Shown here one piece after another: positions 1-12,640 of a DNA stretch of 64,000 nt. The translations under genes were made by a program, and so were the position numbers. The notes beneath the pieces were generated by a model, which saw only the letters and a list, made by a program, of their open reading frames with translations, had not been told where the DNA came from and made no database searches. Source of the DNA: Oryzias latipes (lineage: Eukaryota; Chordata; Actinopteri; Beloniformes; Adrianichthyidae); the NCBI RefSeq assembly GCF_002234675.1, contig NC_019875.2, positions 28,331,818 to 28,395,817 on the forward strand, written 5' to 3'. Each line of letters begins with the position of its first letter. Position 1 is the stretch's first letter.

Positions 1-2265
1 GCCAAAACTGTGCTGCTTTAGCAAGCAGGGTCTCCTTGGTGATCTTAGCTGATGGGTCCGTAAAACAGGATGTGGTTTCCCAAAATTTCACTTGAAAAGG
101 CTGAAGCGGCTGTCATGGTACCACAGACCCCTGACTAAGCCTTTCACAAATGTTTTGTAAGGCTCTTGTAGGAACCAGGAAGTCATGCAATGGATTTACA
201 CCGATGATAAACAAGCAGTGAGTGAGGCATCAGCAGCACAAAACTTTAAAAGCACCTCTGTGAGGTTTGTGAGCCTTTAAAAAAAACCCATCCTAACAGC
301 TGACTCGTTTAAAACACGGTTAGATTTATCCTTTGAGTTAAAAATACTTTTAAACACCCATTAGTTAAACTTTAAACTCAAGAATTCTATTTCCAATGAT
401 GCTTTGGTTGTTGTAAAACCATGAATTTAATAGTCTTCATGAAAAAGATGAATCCAAAATGGGAGCAGGACGTGATTGGAGATATATTTAGTAAAAATGA
501 ATAAATAAACAAACCTATGAGCCAAAATGAACTGACAGACATCACTCTGTGCAGCGAAACACACAGAGAATTGAAGGATATCCTTCTTTGCCTGAGTTAA
601 AAATGGACAGTTCCACAGTCAAATGCACTAATTACACCCCCACTGTGGAAGTTAGATAAGCTAACATCTATTACAGCTCCTGATGTTTGAGCACACCAAT
701 AATATAACACCTAATAGGCAAACAGAGATAATGAGCGTTTATGGACGTCAAAAAGCAAACCATCGACTGTAAATGAGAGCTGGAGCGAGTGAATGTGACA
801 GAAAATGACTTACTTGCAGCTCCAACCACGTATAGTCATTTCAGTTGCCATTTTTTCGCAGTTTTGGACTTCGCAAATGTCGTGAGTAAACAGTGATTGA
901 GCCAAGTCGGCGTGAATCATCATTTCCATGGCAGTGAGCTTGTTGAAAGGCCACATCCCTGTAACTCAATGTTCAACATAAGACTACCTTTCTGTTTATT
1001 ATATAGTTATTGTATTTTTCGCATAATGACACAAAACAAGACAAAAGATAACCACAGTTGACAACCAATATGTCAATTTTGATACAAAACTTTTTCTTTC
1101 AATAAATGCGAGTTTTTTTTAAATTGTCATGTTTCCATTAGGCAAGTTTATTATCACTAATCCAATTTATTTTATTTCATAGTCAATGGAAACGCAGCTA
1201 GTGACTGTTTTCGAAATGCTTCAGTGCTTAGGTATAGGAAGGTAAATAAATATAATTATTAAATAGACCTTTATTTATGCAGGGATTTGAGTGGGTTATA
1301 TAACCAGCAGTGCAGTCTGGGTCAGCTGAGTAACGCGGTGACCCAAACCTGCTGCTCAGCAGCGGTCCCATGATTGTGATTTGGCTGCTGACACCACTGT
1401 CTTCTGGGACTGAATAGACAAAAGCTGTGAGGACTTGAATGTGTGAACAGTTTAGGAGACAACTCCTCGCTTTGTCAACCACAGCGAAGAATCGAAGGTC
1501 CAGCAAGTCATTTAATTCCTTTATTTTATTCTAATTTCCCCAGTTTAGAGTTCTTCTCCTTATCTGACACAGGAAAGTCCGACCTCTCAGTTTAGAAACA
1601 AACAGCGTCTACTAAAATTTTTTGTAAGAAACTGCTGATTTATTCATCGAGTTAATTATTTTTCAGTTACATTTATACTTTCAGACTAAACTGTAATTAG
1701 ATAAATATGAGCAATTAGCAAAATGAATCCCCGACTGTCGTGAGCGGTTTCACGGGTCACTGGAAGTGTGTGTTGTCGCTGCCGCTCAGCCTCTTATCTT
1801 TCGTGCCATTTGTTCATCGTGCAGTTTTCTGTTCTGTGTTTGATTCCCTCTTTCTCATCCCAGTGTTTTGAGGCACTTCCACCATTCAGATCCAATGTGA
1901 CAAAAACAGATATTTACATTTTTTAAGCTGGAGGGATTCGGCCTTGAAGTCTCCAGCTTTGCAATTATTTGTGGGCTGTAAATAAGTGTTTTAGCAAAGA
2001 AATGTATTGATTTAGCAGCTTTAAGGAAATATTTATAACCTTACTGGAAATGTAAGTTCTCTTTGAAATAAGAGAAAAGTTCACCCAAATGAAATCTAGA
2101 AATTGAATGTCAGACTAATGTTTTGAAACAAACACAGATTTAGTTTCAGCATTTAAAATTTCAATGTTAAGTTTTTTGCATAAAAACCCAATCTACTGAA
2201 AATGTTTTTTTCTTTTTTTTGTTATTTTGGTGTTAATAGTATGTCTTTGGCATTAATGTGATGTT
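1..2265. other. gene-free AT-rich sequence
   Basis: I see no coding exon, RNA gene or clearly bounded mobile element here. Short open frames on both strands lack splice context and resemble no family I know. It is probably intergenic DNA upstream of the aquaporin gene, or an intron of a gene lying off the left edge. Confidence 0.5.
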
Positions 2266-2269
2266 GGAG

Positions 2270-2640
2270 GAAATATATATAAAGAAAATTAAGCTTAAGA
2301 TGGAATTTCTGAGTATTTCTTTATTCAAATTATTCTAAGTCAGGAGCAGACAAAAAATGCTGTTGGAAAAAAGATTGTAGGTGTGAAATAGAAGCTCTAT
2401 GGCAAACTTCCTGCTCTGCTCCATTCTGACGCATCCAGGAAATACACAAAATAAAGAGGTTTTGAGGATAAAAAGGATTAAAATTATTAGAATCATACAT
2501 TTAAATTGCACTTTTACCACAGATTATAATCATAAATTATAGAAAAGACTGGAAACATTATAATCAAGATTAAAAATCCACTTGGAACACTTTTAAAATA
2601 AATCCAAAGACGATCGGAGTCACACTACAGATGGACAAGA
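2270..2640 (+). repeat. dispersed repeat family R1, copy 1
   Basis: This copy carries the family core 'gagtatttctttattc', then a 'caggagcagac' block, then 'ctgctctgctccattctga'. It ends near 'aaataaatccaaagacgatc'. The same blocks in the same order recur near 21.1 kb and 32.5 kb, and in reverse near 13.6-14.4 kb and 23.6-24.1 kb. It has no coding capacity. The class is unknown; a non-autonomous DNA transposon is the most likely kind. Confidence 0.55.
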
Positions 2641-2659
2641 AAAAGGCATTGAATAATGT

Positions 2660-5280
2660 TTGACAAATTGTATTATTACCCCGTCAATCCACTGAGAGGC
2701 TGAAATGAGACAATGATGAAAGTGAATCAATAAATTCCTGAGAAATAAGAGATGTGTTCTGTCCATCCAGCATTTTTAAACTCAAAACCGTTGAGGTTTT
2801 TTCTGACTTCTCACCAAACAGCGGTGCATTTTCCTCTCTTTTAGTTAAACGTCTACACATTTAGACACACTTTTTACTGCTTTTGTGAAATGTGTCTGTG
2901 CAATAGCAAGGCAGGAACAGAAATTCCTCAGCTATCAGCTGACTGTAAATTTCACCCAAAGTTTCTGTGGTTCTAAAGCAAACAAGAGGATTTATTTATC
3001 AGATGGAAACGTGTGGCTGTTGAGAGCAGTTAACAGTCACCGGACCAACTGTGGTTCCTTTCAACCGCTAAAAGACAGAAAACCAAACAGACCACCACCT
3101 TCTCCTCACTGTGACCTTTGTGCCAAAAATGTTTCATTTCTTTTGAAAATATTAAAGAATTGAATGCATAACAAATCGCCACCGCACGGCTGCTGTGCTG
3201 AGTCTGCAAGCAGAGAAGTAGATGGTATTCATTCATAAAATGGGATAAAATTCCAAAGCGTTTACTTTTAAACTGTTTTTGGGTGACATAAAACAGATGA
3301 ATGGTTAGGATCATTGAAAAGTTCTGTGTTATCTGGTAAACAGAGGAAGAACGAGGAAAGAAATTCAATTTGTCAATAATAAAGTACAATAGAACAATGA
3401 TAGAGTCAATATAATTGCAGTCGGATGAATTTGTTGTCCCAAAAGGAACTTTTTTACTTCATTAAAGTTTAACTCGTGTAAAGGTTTTAGACCTAGACTA
3501 GTCAAAAGAAAATTTGGGGAAATGCTTTTCTAATCATAAATGTAGCATTTTTTTCAACTTTTTTTTAATGCAAAGCTTAGTTTAAGGAACAAAAACGGAA
3601 TTAAAACAGCAACTAAAACAGTTTTCTGCAATTTTTTAAAGATTTCTTGGAACCTCCTTTGATTGGAATTTGAGGAAAAGCAGGGTTTATTTTGCGCTGG
3701 ACTGCAGGAGAAGGAATCTTGGGGTTTCCACACCTCCTCAAACACAATCAGATGTTTGGTTTTGACACATACAATGTCAGGAAAAGGCTCATACTGGTGT
3801 AAAGATGAGACGGTGGCAGTCGTCGGTGCTCCTCCTCCAGTTTGAATGTGCCCCCTTTCATTTTCTCTGCAGGGTGCACTTCTGCTGCCGCTGCAGAGAT
3901 GTAAACCTCTCCTGCTTTCATCTTTTTTTAACCACCTTTTTCTTTTTTTTCCTTTTAAATCGCTCGCTGAGATATTTGTAACGTATGCACCAAATGAATA
4001 ATCATGTAAATGATAGCTTTTGAATGCAAACAAGTTACAGAAGATGTCATTAATTATACAAACTGTTGAATTCCTCCTCCATCCACACAGATTGTCACAC
4101 AACTGCAGGTGCCACTGAGAAAAGCAAATCGACAGCAGAAATCAGGTCATAAATATTTTCTTCTTGATGAGAAGTAGCGCTTGATATTTTTCATCAAAAA
4201 AATAAATAAACTCAATTTGTTTTTCTGAAAAATCTTGATCTAGCAGGAAGGTCAAACGTGTATCACATATGACAAGTGATTCTCTCCATATCAAAGTATC
4301 AGAAATGCTTTCGCGTCCTCTCTGAGCGGCAGAGAACATCAGTTCCCATGAGAGCAGCTCTCTTCCTGTCAGGCTTGACGGTGTGTGGTGCAGATCCAAA
4401 GCCAGCCTCATTTGATTCTCCTGCTGCTGCTCTGCAATCCTCTGGCCGTAAACAAGATGAACTTTCTGAACTTCTTCTGCAAGTTCACGTTAAATTTAAT
4501 GCTTCCCTTCCAACACTCACTTTCCCAGCTGAGTCCTTGGGCAACAGCTGTCCCCAAACCTTCTATGTATCATGATTATATGCAAGAGTACAGAAGGAAG
4601 ACAAAACGAGCAGCAGAAAACATCCATAAGACAAACTCATCTTCCATCAGAACAAATCTGAAGGCTCCAGATTAACTGTCACTTCAAACCGATAACGCTG
4701 AGAGGCTCTTAGTGGATAGAAGCAATCCTAAATGATGAGATCAAAAATTAACTAAGGTATTTACTACAGGTCACCAAGGGGGCAGCCATAACTAAACACA
4801 TTTCTCCAAATTTCTTGGAATTCAAGCACCTACAACACATTCCTTACACTCTTGACGCATGTGAGCCTCCATTGAACAATCGTACGATAGCGCAGCAGCT
4901 CGTGTGTGCGTGCTGCATTTTTCAGATTTCTTCCTGCGATTGTCTTTGCTAACTCTAGAGGGACAAACAGAGTTATCACTCCTAAATTTAGCTCCGTTTT
5001 CCTTCCGTATCAAACACGTTAAGTTGATTCACGATGGCTGATTCCAGAAACCTTACAGTATGTATATATGTAGTCAGTCTCAGTTCTTAAAGTTCGGTTT
5101 TCCTCTTGACTTGAGGCTCGCAGGTCGATCTCTCTGCCTCTGCACCACGGCCCCTCCGAGTGCAGAGGTAGAGCCTCCAACCAGTATATGTCATTTACCA
5201 TTTCATATTATCGTTGTAGGGGTGACAGCAGCAACAAAGGATCTACTATTTACAGAAAAATAGTTCATTTCTGCCTCTGA
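2660..5280. other. gene-free stretch
   Basis: No conserved coding exon or RNA gene is recognised. Open frames up to 182 codons on the minus strand (3554-4102) have unremarkable composition, no recognisable domain and no splice structure, so I treat them as chance. Confidence 0.45.
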
Positions 5281-5289
5281 CAAAAGCAT

Positions 5290-5870
5290 GAGCATACTTA
5301 GAAACCATATTGAATAAAATTATTTTTATAGAGATATTAATAAAGGACTAAACCAATTAAAAATGCACAATCTGCATGTTTTAATTGATGCAAAAATGCT
5401 TGTGAGCACTCTTTACCAATGTAATTCAATAAATAAATAAATAAAACTTTATTTATAAAAAGCGCTTTTAATGTGTCGCAGCTCAATGCGCTTTACAATT
5501 AAAAACATACAAATGCAAACATGCAAACAAAAAAAAGAAAATATTAAAATCAACCCACCCTTTTGCCCTCCCCCCTCCCCTACATTCACACATACACCCC
5601 ATCACTCCACACACATCTGCACACATGCACGAAAAAAGTGGTTATTTTCTTGATCTTGTGGTTAATTTATAGAATTTTGTTTTATTTTTCCAGAGTTCTA
5701 TAACTTTTTACAGCAACGTTGGCAACAAGCTCCGCCCCCTTAGAAACCATAGCACAAAATTGATTTTGATAGATATTTTAAAAGGACAAAGCCAATTAAA
5801 AAAATACAATTTGTTTATTTTTTATCCACTAATGCCGACTTGGAAAATAGACTTGTGAACAGTTTTTTCT
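5290..5870. repeat. diverged direct duplication flanking a simple-repeat-rich element
   Basis: Two blocks, about 5293-5410 and 5742-5870, share 'cttagaaaccata', 'gatatt..aaaggac' and 'ccaattaaaaa' in the same order. Between them (5424-5640) lies a separate repeat beginning with a TAAA-rich run, 'actttatttataaaaagcgc' and 'gctttacaatt', followed by a C/CA-rich tail. A related copy of this inner element lies at about 11846-12235. The outer pair looks like an old local duplication or a repeat split by the insertion. Confidence 0.45.
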
Positions 5871-6619
5871 GTTTGATTGTTTGTTTTTATATTACTAGTT
5901 TTATTTCACTATTAAAACATTTTTAAATCTTAAATTTAACATTTCTTCTTCCTGTGGTTATTTCATGACATATCTTTTTTCTTGTTTGCAGAGTAGTTAG
6001 TGACATCCTCTCTGTTTTTTCTTTAATAAACTTTTCAACTTAAGACTCGCAACAAGAACTTGTCTTGGACTTGCACATGGAATAGAAAATGAAAATGAGA
6101 GATCTCCTCTAGCCTTAAAGTTGGAACGGGAAAAAAAAGATTTGGGTTGAAAGACCTTCAGGATAGGGCAGAAGAGTATGGGTTATACTTTTTCTGTGCG
6201 CTTTTTTTTCTTTTTTTTTTGCACAACAGTTTGTGCAAACGTTTCCTTCACAAGTTCTGAATTTAGCCACAAATGGACAATTCTTGCTAGTTTGGCGACT
6301 AGAATATTCTAGCACGGCAGCCCAGCAGTATATAAATGTTTTATTTCAAATCAAAACAACAATTATATAAAATGAAATAAGTCAATACAAGGCTTTGAAA
6401 AGTTGGTTTGAAAGGGGATAGGAAGAAGCTTATGCTTATTTAATTGGTTTTGTAAAATCTGGCATTGTTAAGCAAACAACCAACAACTCAGGCTGGTCTG
6501 TGTCTTTTTAGGTTCATCTGGTTGTCATTGATGAAAGTATTTTCCATCTGGCCAAAACACAAGATAACTATATTAGCACAGATTGGGACTGGTCAAAGAA
6601 ACTATTTCATTGTGTTCCA

Positions 6620-7230
6620 ACATGAATACCTTGGTCACATGCATAAGTACCAGTGCTGCAGGTTTTTGGGTTGTCCGGCCTCATGGAGGGTCGTGCAGGG
6701 GAGCGGCTGCATCGTAAAAGGAGCGCAGGTGTGTCTTGCTGTTCCCTTTAGACTCATACGGCGACCTCAAGGGACGCCATGAAACCAGAACAAACTATTG
6801 TCTTACACGTGGTAAGTGTGAAGTTGCCATAAGGATAATGGACGCACTTATGAGGTTCGCGTCATTAGTTGGTGCCCTTATGCCACGCTCTAGTTGTTAG
6901 TGCGGTGCGTGCACTGGCCCCTGTGGACTCAAATGTTGCACATATGGGGTGCGTGCACGTGATACGTAAGTGTCCGTAGGATATCCACACAAACTGCCCC
7001 TTGATTGTCTAATTTCTGAATGTCAGGCTGCACGCAAAGAGTGCGCACGTATCACGTGAACAGCACTGACGGGCTGCTTGCAGGACTCACACTTACCACT
7101 TACTGTATAACTTTTGTTCACTACAACCTTGATCCCTCTAGCGAGATGAACGTTTTCTCGCTAGAGGGATCAAAGAAAGTTTGACCATTTTTCACCTGTG
7201 AGCTCGTAAGCTCGCCCGTAAGGGCAGTTG
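6620..7230 (+). repeat. dispersed repeat family R2, copy A
   Basis: Blocks here, such as 'tttttgggttgtccgg', 'tcatggagggtcgtgcagg' and 'cccgtaagggcagt', reappear in reverse complement between about 11440 and 12640. Blocks of that second copy recur near 19290-19500. The unit is rich in CACGTG- and TACGTA-like half-palindromes and has no coding potential. It ends near a perfect 18-bp inverted repeat (7129-7173). It is probably a non-autonomous DNA element; its exact ends were not found. Confidence 0.45.
7129..7173. repeat. perfect 18-bp inverted repeat (hairpin, 9-nt loop)
   Basis: The left arm 7129-7146 (ttgatccctctagcgaga) is the exact reverse complement of the right arm 7156-7173. The spacer is 9 nt. 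This can form a stable stem-loop or cruciform. It lies inside repeat copy R2-A and is not near a gene 3' end. Confidence 0.85.
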
Positions 7231-7239
7231 GTCCCAACA

Positions 7240-9080
7240 AGGGGATGTTTCCCCTACATCTCTCTATTGTAATTATATTAAAATCATTTCAAACTTGTAA
7301 GTCACAAGGTGGTAAACCACAAAACGTTCTCCAACATGAAGGTCATTTCCACAACAAAACTGAAAACAACATCGGAAAAAAAATGGTTCTGTTTCTTTTC
7401 TGCTTTTGTCTTCGTTTTTTTCCCACTTTTTTTTTAATATAAAACATATTTCCTTTGAAGTTTAAGGTATTTTCTTTTTTAAAGTTTCTTCTTTTTATCT
7501 ATTGATACTAATCCATTTGCATTGATGCAATAAATTGGATTCATGCTGGTAAAAAAGCTTCCTAACATGATAAGATTACACAAAGATAATGAATTGTTAG
7601 TTAGTTCATTTACTTAGACGTATCTCATTAACTTACTGAAAAATAAGGCCTTATTGGAAAAAAATTACACATCTTTATGCATATGTTTTTCCAGAAATGA
7701 ACAAACTTCATGACATTGTCCATACCTCAGTACCCAAAAATATCACTCCTCCGATTCCTCTTCAAATTATGCCACATCTTATGATCATCAGTTCCACTTT
7801 GCTTATGACTTATGAATTATTGAAAGAAATGATGAATTTCTCTCTCAGACATTAATCACTACAGTTCAACAGCATGAGTCACTATTCTGAAAGACATCTG
7901 GATGCAACTTGTTATCTCGCAGTTCTGTCACGGCAACCATGCATAGCGTAGCGCTGCGGCGTGTCGCACAAGTCAGAAGAGTTAATAATTAAAGGATAAT
8001 AAGTTTGACAGAACACTTTCCATTGTCTGATTTTGATGCTGTATTGAAACTTTAAAAATTAACAGATTCAGATGACTTCATAAAACAAAATGACAAGAAC
8101 TGAAAGTTTGGATGAAGATAAAAGTGTTTGGCAGCAAAAATTTAAGGAGTTGAATACGAAAGAACAATAATAAGGAATATTTACACTTGAAATTGTACAA
8201 AACCTACTTTTATTTTACAAATTTGTTTTATTTTGCTGCTAAATTTGACTGATTGATTCTTGGTATTTACTTTTCCTTTTTAGTTCTGAAATTGTACTTA
8301 CTACATATACAAATACCTGTGTTTCTGCATTGTTACTTGTAAAAAAAAAAAGCAATAAATCTAAATCTATTCTAAATCTAATCTAAATATGATGGTTATC
8401 ATATATGAAAACTAATGCAAAAGTCCAGTGACAGGGTCATTTCTAAGAATATGTCATTTGAAAAGGATTTTTTCTATCAGATAAGCAGTGAAAGGGCGGA
8501 CTGCCTTTTGTTGGAGTCCCTCTTTAAGTGGGGGGGGGCTCCAGAACAGGCAGTGCCGTTCATGGAGTTGATCATTCACTTTCTTGCTCAACAATACAAC
8601 TAGTAATTGTGCAAAAACGTCAATCAAGTTAATAAATCACAGTTGCTCTATTAGAAATGGAAAAGTTCTACTTATGCAATTCTGATTAAAATATCATTTA
8701 GGACCTTTAACTTCAGTTTCTTCATTCAGTTACTTTTTTGTGCCTAAAATATCTTAATTGTATTACTTCATGTTGCTCAAAATTGGAGTAGAAGCCAGGG
8801 GGAATGTGGAGCAAAGGGCTGTTTGGAGCTGTCTCCTGCCTTCCTGTATGTTGTCAGTGATCCACGCTCACATTCGTAAGGCGCAAAATTGCACAAAATT
8901 GTCATTTAAGGCAAATTTCAGCTAAAAAACGCTTCCCTCTGCTCCTGGAAAGTTCTGACTGGGAGCTCTCTCTCAGTGGGGAGTTTCATTTAGAAACGCC
9001 GGTACGAAAGGACATTTTATCTTTGGGTACAGCTATTTAAAGACTCTGTTTTGCTATTCACAAAAGTCCAAAGACCGGAG
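7240..9080. other. gene-free 5' flank of aqp1
   Basis: AT-rich sequence without recognisable exons. The proximal part (8800-9080) is less AT-rich and may hold aqp1 regulatory sequence, but no specific site can be named with confidence. Confidence 0.4.
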
Positions 9081-9082
9081 AG

Positions 9083-9175
9083 AGTGCTGCACAGGGAGGT
9101 GCTGGGAGAAAGCTGGAGGACGGAGAGGGGAGAAGGGAGGGTGAGGAAGCAGAGGGAGGGATGGGAGAGACCGGC
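9083..9175 (+). promoter_or_regulatory. polypurine tract upstream of aqp1
   Basis: About 90 bp consist almost wholly of G and A on the plus strand, with repeated GGGAGG/GGAGAG blocks, ending about 100 bp upstream of the TATA box. Such tracts in vertebrate promoters can bind Sp1/KLF-type or GAGA-like factors and can adopt triplex structures. Its role here is inference. Confidence 0.4.
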
Positions 9176-9272
9176 CTTTTGGGTTTCTCATTAGTTCAGC
9201 GTGGTTCTCCCTTTCAGTTTTTTTTTTTTTTTCTTTAAACGCCCGCCCACCAACCATTATCAGCACCGGCCT

Positions 9273-9279
9273 TATATAT
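9273..9279 (+). promoter_or_regulatory. TATA box of aqp1
   Basis: The sequence TATATAT lies 67 bp upstream of the aquaporin start codon, which predicts transcription start near 9300 and a 5' UTR of about 45 nt. The start codon context CCACC-ATG-A is close to the Kozak ideal. This supports the chosen start. Confidence 0.6.
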
Positions 9280-9345
9280 GCAGCCTGATGCTGTTGTTTA
9301 CGATTACACACACTTTGCAGCTCAAACCGTCACACAGCCACCACC

Positions 9346-10812
9346 ATGAGGGAGTTCAAGAGCAAAGATTTTTGGAGGGCCGTTCTAGCCGAACTGGTCG
9401 GCATGGCCTTCTTTATTTTTCTCAGCATCTCTGCAGCCATTGGAAACTCCAACAACGCCAACCCAGACCAGGAGGTGAAGGTGTCGCTGACCTTTGGATT
9501 AGCCATCGCCACTCTGGCCCAGAGCTTAGGCCACATCAGTGGAGCCCACCTGAATCCCGCCGTCACCCTTGGCATGCTTGCCAGCTGCCAGATCAGCGTC
9601 TTCAAGGCAGTCATGTACATAGTGGCTCAGATGCTGGGTTCAGCCCTCGCCAGCGGCATCGTTTACGGGACGCGTCCTTCCAACACCAGCGCCCTAGGGC
9701 TCAACTCTGTGAGTAAAACTTTTTATATCCCCTTTTCTTGACAGCAGAATTTGTTTACCTAAATAGGATGCACGACAGCATGGAGAGGTCGCCATCCTTT
9801 AAACGCACACCTGTCCACGTTGCATTTTAAGGACAGTGCATTTAAATGCAACGTGGAGAGGTGTGCAGGTAAAGGACGGCCCCTATAGACAGAACCACCG
9901 TTTTTTGTTTGGCAAAAAAAATCTATTAAAAACTTGTAGCTTCAGTGATTTTATGACTCTACTACTGCAATAATATGATAGCATCAAGATGTCAGCATAA
10001 AGCCAGTGAAGGGAAACTTTCCATTCTTTCCATTCCAATGTCTGAATTTTGTCCCCCCCCCCTAAAAACCCACAGCTTAACGGTGTCACCCCCAGCCAAG
10101 GAGTGGGCATTGAGCTTCTGGCCACCTTCCAGCTGGTGCTGTGTGTCATTGCAGTCACTGATAAAAGGAGGCGTGACGTCATGGGCTCTGCACCCCTGGC
10201 CATTGGCCTCTCAGTTTGCCTGGGACATTTGGCAGCTGTAAGTTACACCATCCCCAAAAATGTTTGTTCAAGATTGACCCCAGTGGATTTTAGTGTGGTC
10301 CACCAGGTGAATAAACCGCCTTTCATTGCTCCAGAATGACTTCATGTCTTTTTTTTTTTTTGTGATCATAGATCAGCTACACAGGCTGTGGCATCAATCC
10401 CGCCCGCTCCTTTGGCCCAGCTTTGATCCTGAACGATTTTACGGACCACTGGGTAAGTTGGAGGGAGAATGAGCCCCAGCAGACCTCAGACAGCTGAATG
10501 TGGGCTATTTAGCAAACCCAAGTAACTCACTACACACATAAGTTAATCAGTGTTTGTGGCATTTCTGTGACACAGTAAGGACTTGAACGTTACAAAGTCA
10601 GTGCAAAAGCTGATATGAGTTATCTGTCCTAGGTGTACTGGGTGGGCCCGATGTGTGGTGGTGTAGCGGCGGCTCTGGTGTACGATTTCCTGCTGTCCCC
10701 CAAGTTTGATGACTTCCCTGATCGCATGAAGGTCCTAGTCAGCGGTCCAGTGGGAGACTACGATGTAAATGGAGGAAACGAGTCTGCGACTGTGGAGATG
10801 TCTTCAAAGTAG
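9346..10812 (+). CDS. aqp1: aquaporin-1 water channel
   Basis: A complete gene with four coding exons: 9346-9708, 10076-10237, 10372-10452 and 10633-10812. All have GT/AG introns in phase 0 and together encode 261 aa, the usual AQP1 length. The product is a six-helix plasma-membrane channel that conducts water as a tetramer. The two NPA pore motifs are at residues 70-72 (exon 1) and 184-186 (exon 3, [12 protein letters not shown]). The selectivity-filter residues match mammalian AQP1: Phe50, His172, Cys181 (the mercury-sensitive cysteine) and Arg187, as expected for a strict water channel. A possible N-glycosylation sequon is NTS at 113. The tail ([19 protein letters not shown]) resembles teleost Aqp1a-type proteins. 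Teleosts often have tandem aqp1 duplicates; no second copy is seen here, so the paralogue name is left open. Confidence 0.96.
9791..9880. repeat. imperfect inverted repeat in aqp1 intron 1
   Basis: The left arm 9791-9830 and the reverse complement of 9842-9880 share 'gcacacct', 'tccacgttgcattt' and 'tccttta', with a few mismatches over about 39 bp. The spacer is about 11 bp. It looks like a foldback MITE or a small hairpin. It lies more than 190 bp from the intron's 3' splice site. Confidence 0.65.
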
Positions 10813-11188
10813 CTGCAGTTGTTTTTTCCCCCCACGTCCTTGTAAATGTCTATACTAAAAAAAAAATCAATATGTACAAATTTAAAATTCAAAAGCTTTG
10901 AAATTTAGTGCAGAGTTTTAACGTTGTTTTGAAAAAAACCAAGGAGGATTGTCGTCTACGGGTCAGCTAGAGAGGCTGTCTAAAGTCACTCCTTTTATCA
11001 ACGCAGCACAAGCTCTTTATCAAACCGCTGCTGAAGTTTGAAACCCCGGGCGGGACGTTTGCTGATCCTTTTTCTCCATATCAGTATTGTATGTTGAAGC
11101 CTATTTTGTATATTACCTGTTTCACTTATTCTTATTCCTGATGGATATTATATTGTGTGCACTCTTTTGTCTAAAGTTTTTTACGTAA

Positions 11189-11194
11189 AATAAA
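11189..11194 (+). terminator. aqp1 polyadenylation signal
   Basis: AATAAA lies 377 bp after the aqp1 stop codon and is followed by GT-rich sequence (TTTGTTGTTGTCG) typical of the downstream element. It predicts cleavage near 11210 and a 3' UTR of about 0.4 kb. Confidence 0.75.
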
Positions 11195-11439
11195 ACACAA
11201 TGTGAGAATTTGTTGTTGTCGTTTCATTTATTATTCAAATTTTCTTTAATGTTTTTTGTAATACTATGAATTCATCCCAAACACAAAAACTGCATGACAT
11301 AACATGCAAAAAGTTACCAACAACCTGATAGAGTTCCTAGAAACACACAACTCTCAGCTGTAAGTTTATGATCTGTCAGATTAGATTATGCACGAGTGAT
11401 TATGAAAATAAAACACAGCCAAAGAAATGATCCGCCTTA

Positions 11440-12640
11440 CTCACGACTGCCCTTACGGACGGATACGGGCCTGCACAAAATTTGAGTGAACCTGTAGAGT
11501 GAAATAAAAAATGTTAATGAACATTCTTTTAGAGAACACTTATGCAACACGTAAGGGTGAAATAGGTGGGAAGCAGGTGAACGCTAAGGACTGCACAGGG
11601 AACCTTGTTGGTGCAATAGATAAGTGCGTGCTCCTTGCTCCTTGTCTAATCAGGAAATTAGACAGATTGTAGTTCATGTGGACATCTTACAGGGGTCCCA
11701 CGGGCACGTATTTATCACATGCACAGCTCATGCATGCAGCATTAGTGCACAGTCAGTAAGGAGCCGGAATTTTTTACCCCGCTGATGACTAGAGTGTGGT
11801 GTAAAGACATCGTACGACAGCATCACGCTTGCGTCATAAGTCAATCAGTTTTTTATTTAAAAAGCAGCGCAAAGCGCGTTACAATTAAAACAGACAAAAA
11901 AATTAATTAAATTAAAACCAACCCACACCTATGCCCCCCCCCCCCCCCCCCCTTATTGACAAATACACCCCACACAGAATGCATACGGGATAAAACCATG
12001 ACTGTCATTCTAAACGAGACATATGGTTTGGCTCTGCTGTGAGGAGACAGTATATGGGCATCTCTGTACACCAGGAGCCAGCACAGCCACAGGACATCAC
12101 CACAGTGCCCACCCACACCAGACAGCAACAGGGTCCACTCCACAGCCGTGAAACTGCAATGGTATTCCCCCAAGCAAGGGCGAGCACCTTGGGAACAACC
12201 CCAGACCAAACTGCCAAGCCCTGGAAAAAAAGATGGACACACTGTAAAGTGCATGTAACTGACTTTTTTCCCCTACAAATATTTCAAGTCACACTTACCA
12301 CATGCATGACAATGGTACGTTCCAATTGTCATGACGTCCCTTAAGGTGGCCACATGAAACACAAGGGAACTGTTTGTATTTGTAACCATCTTTACGTGTG
12401 TTTTACTTAAAATGTCTGAGTAGGTCTTATTGGGGTTTTCTCTGCTTTAAGCAGCTTTTATTATTTCTCTGGTTTTATCTTGTTTTAACGATGTGAAGCA
12501 CTTTATGAGTTGCTCTCTGCAAAGATTTACTTACTTACCTGAACCACTCCTCTCTATGACCCTCCACGGGCCCGGACAACCCAAAACCCACAGCACCTGT
12601 ACGGGTCGATCACTGTACGTGTGCATGTCATCAAGGCTCT
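11440..12640 (-). repeat. dispersed repeat family R2, copy B, with a nested element
   Basis: This is the reverse-orientation relative of 6620-7230. It contains 'gactgcccttacggac' at the left and 'cggacaacccaaaaccca' near the right. The block 'gtcagtaaggagcc' with 'gactagagtgtgg' recurs near 19340. Inside it (about 11846-12235) is a second repeat with 'gcgcaaagcgcgttacaatt', a 19-C run (11934-11952) and a 'ccaggagccagcacagcc' tail, related to the element at 5424-5640. No protein is encoded. Confidence 0.45.

Noticed and set aside
3554-4102. 182-codon minus-strand open frame
   Set aside because: No recognisable domain, no splice structure, AT-rich run codons and an overlapping open frame on the other strand. 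It is consistent with chance.
11934-11952. Biological meaning for the long C and G runs (also 51534-51555, 61816-61833)
   Set aside because: Homopolymers of 18-22 bases inside repeats are common and error-prone in assemblies. Recorded as simple repeats only.
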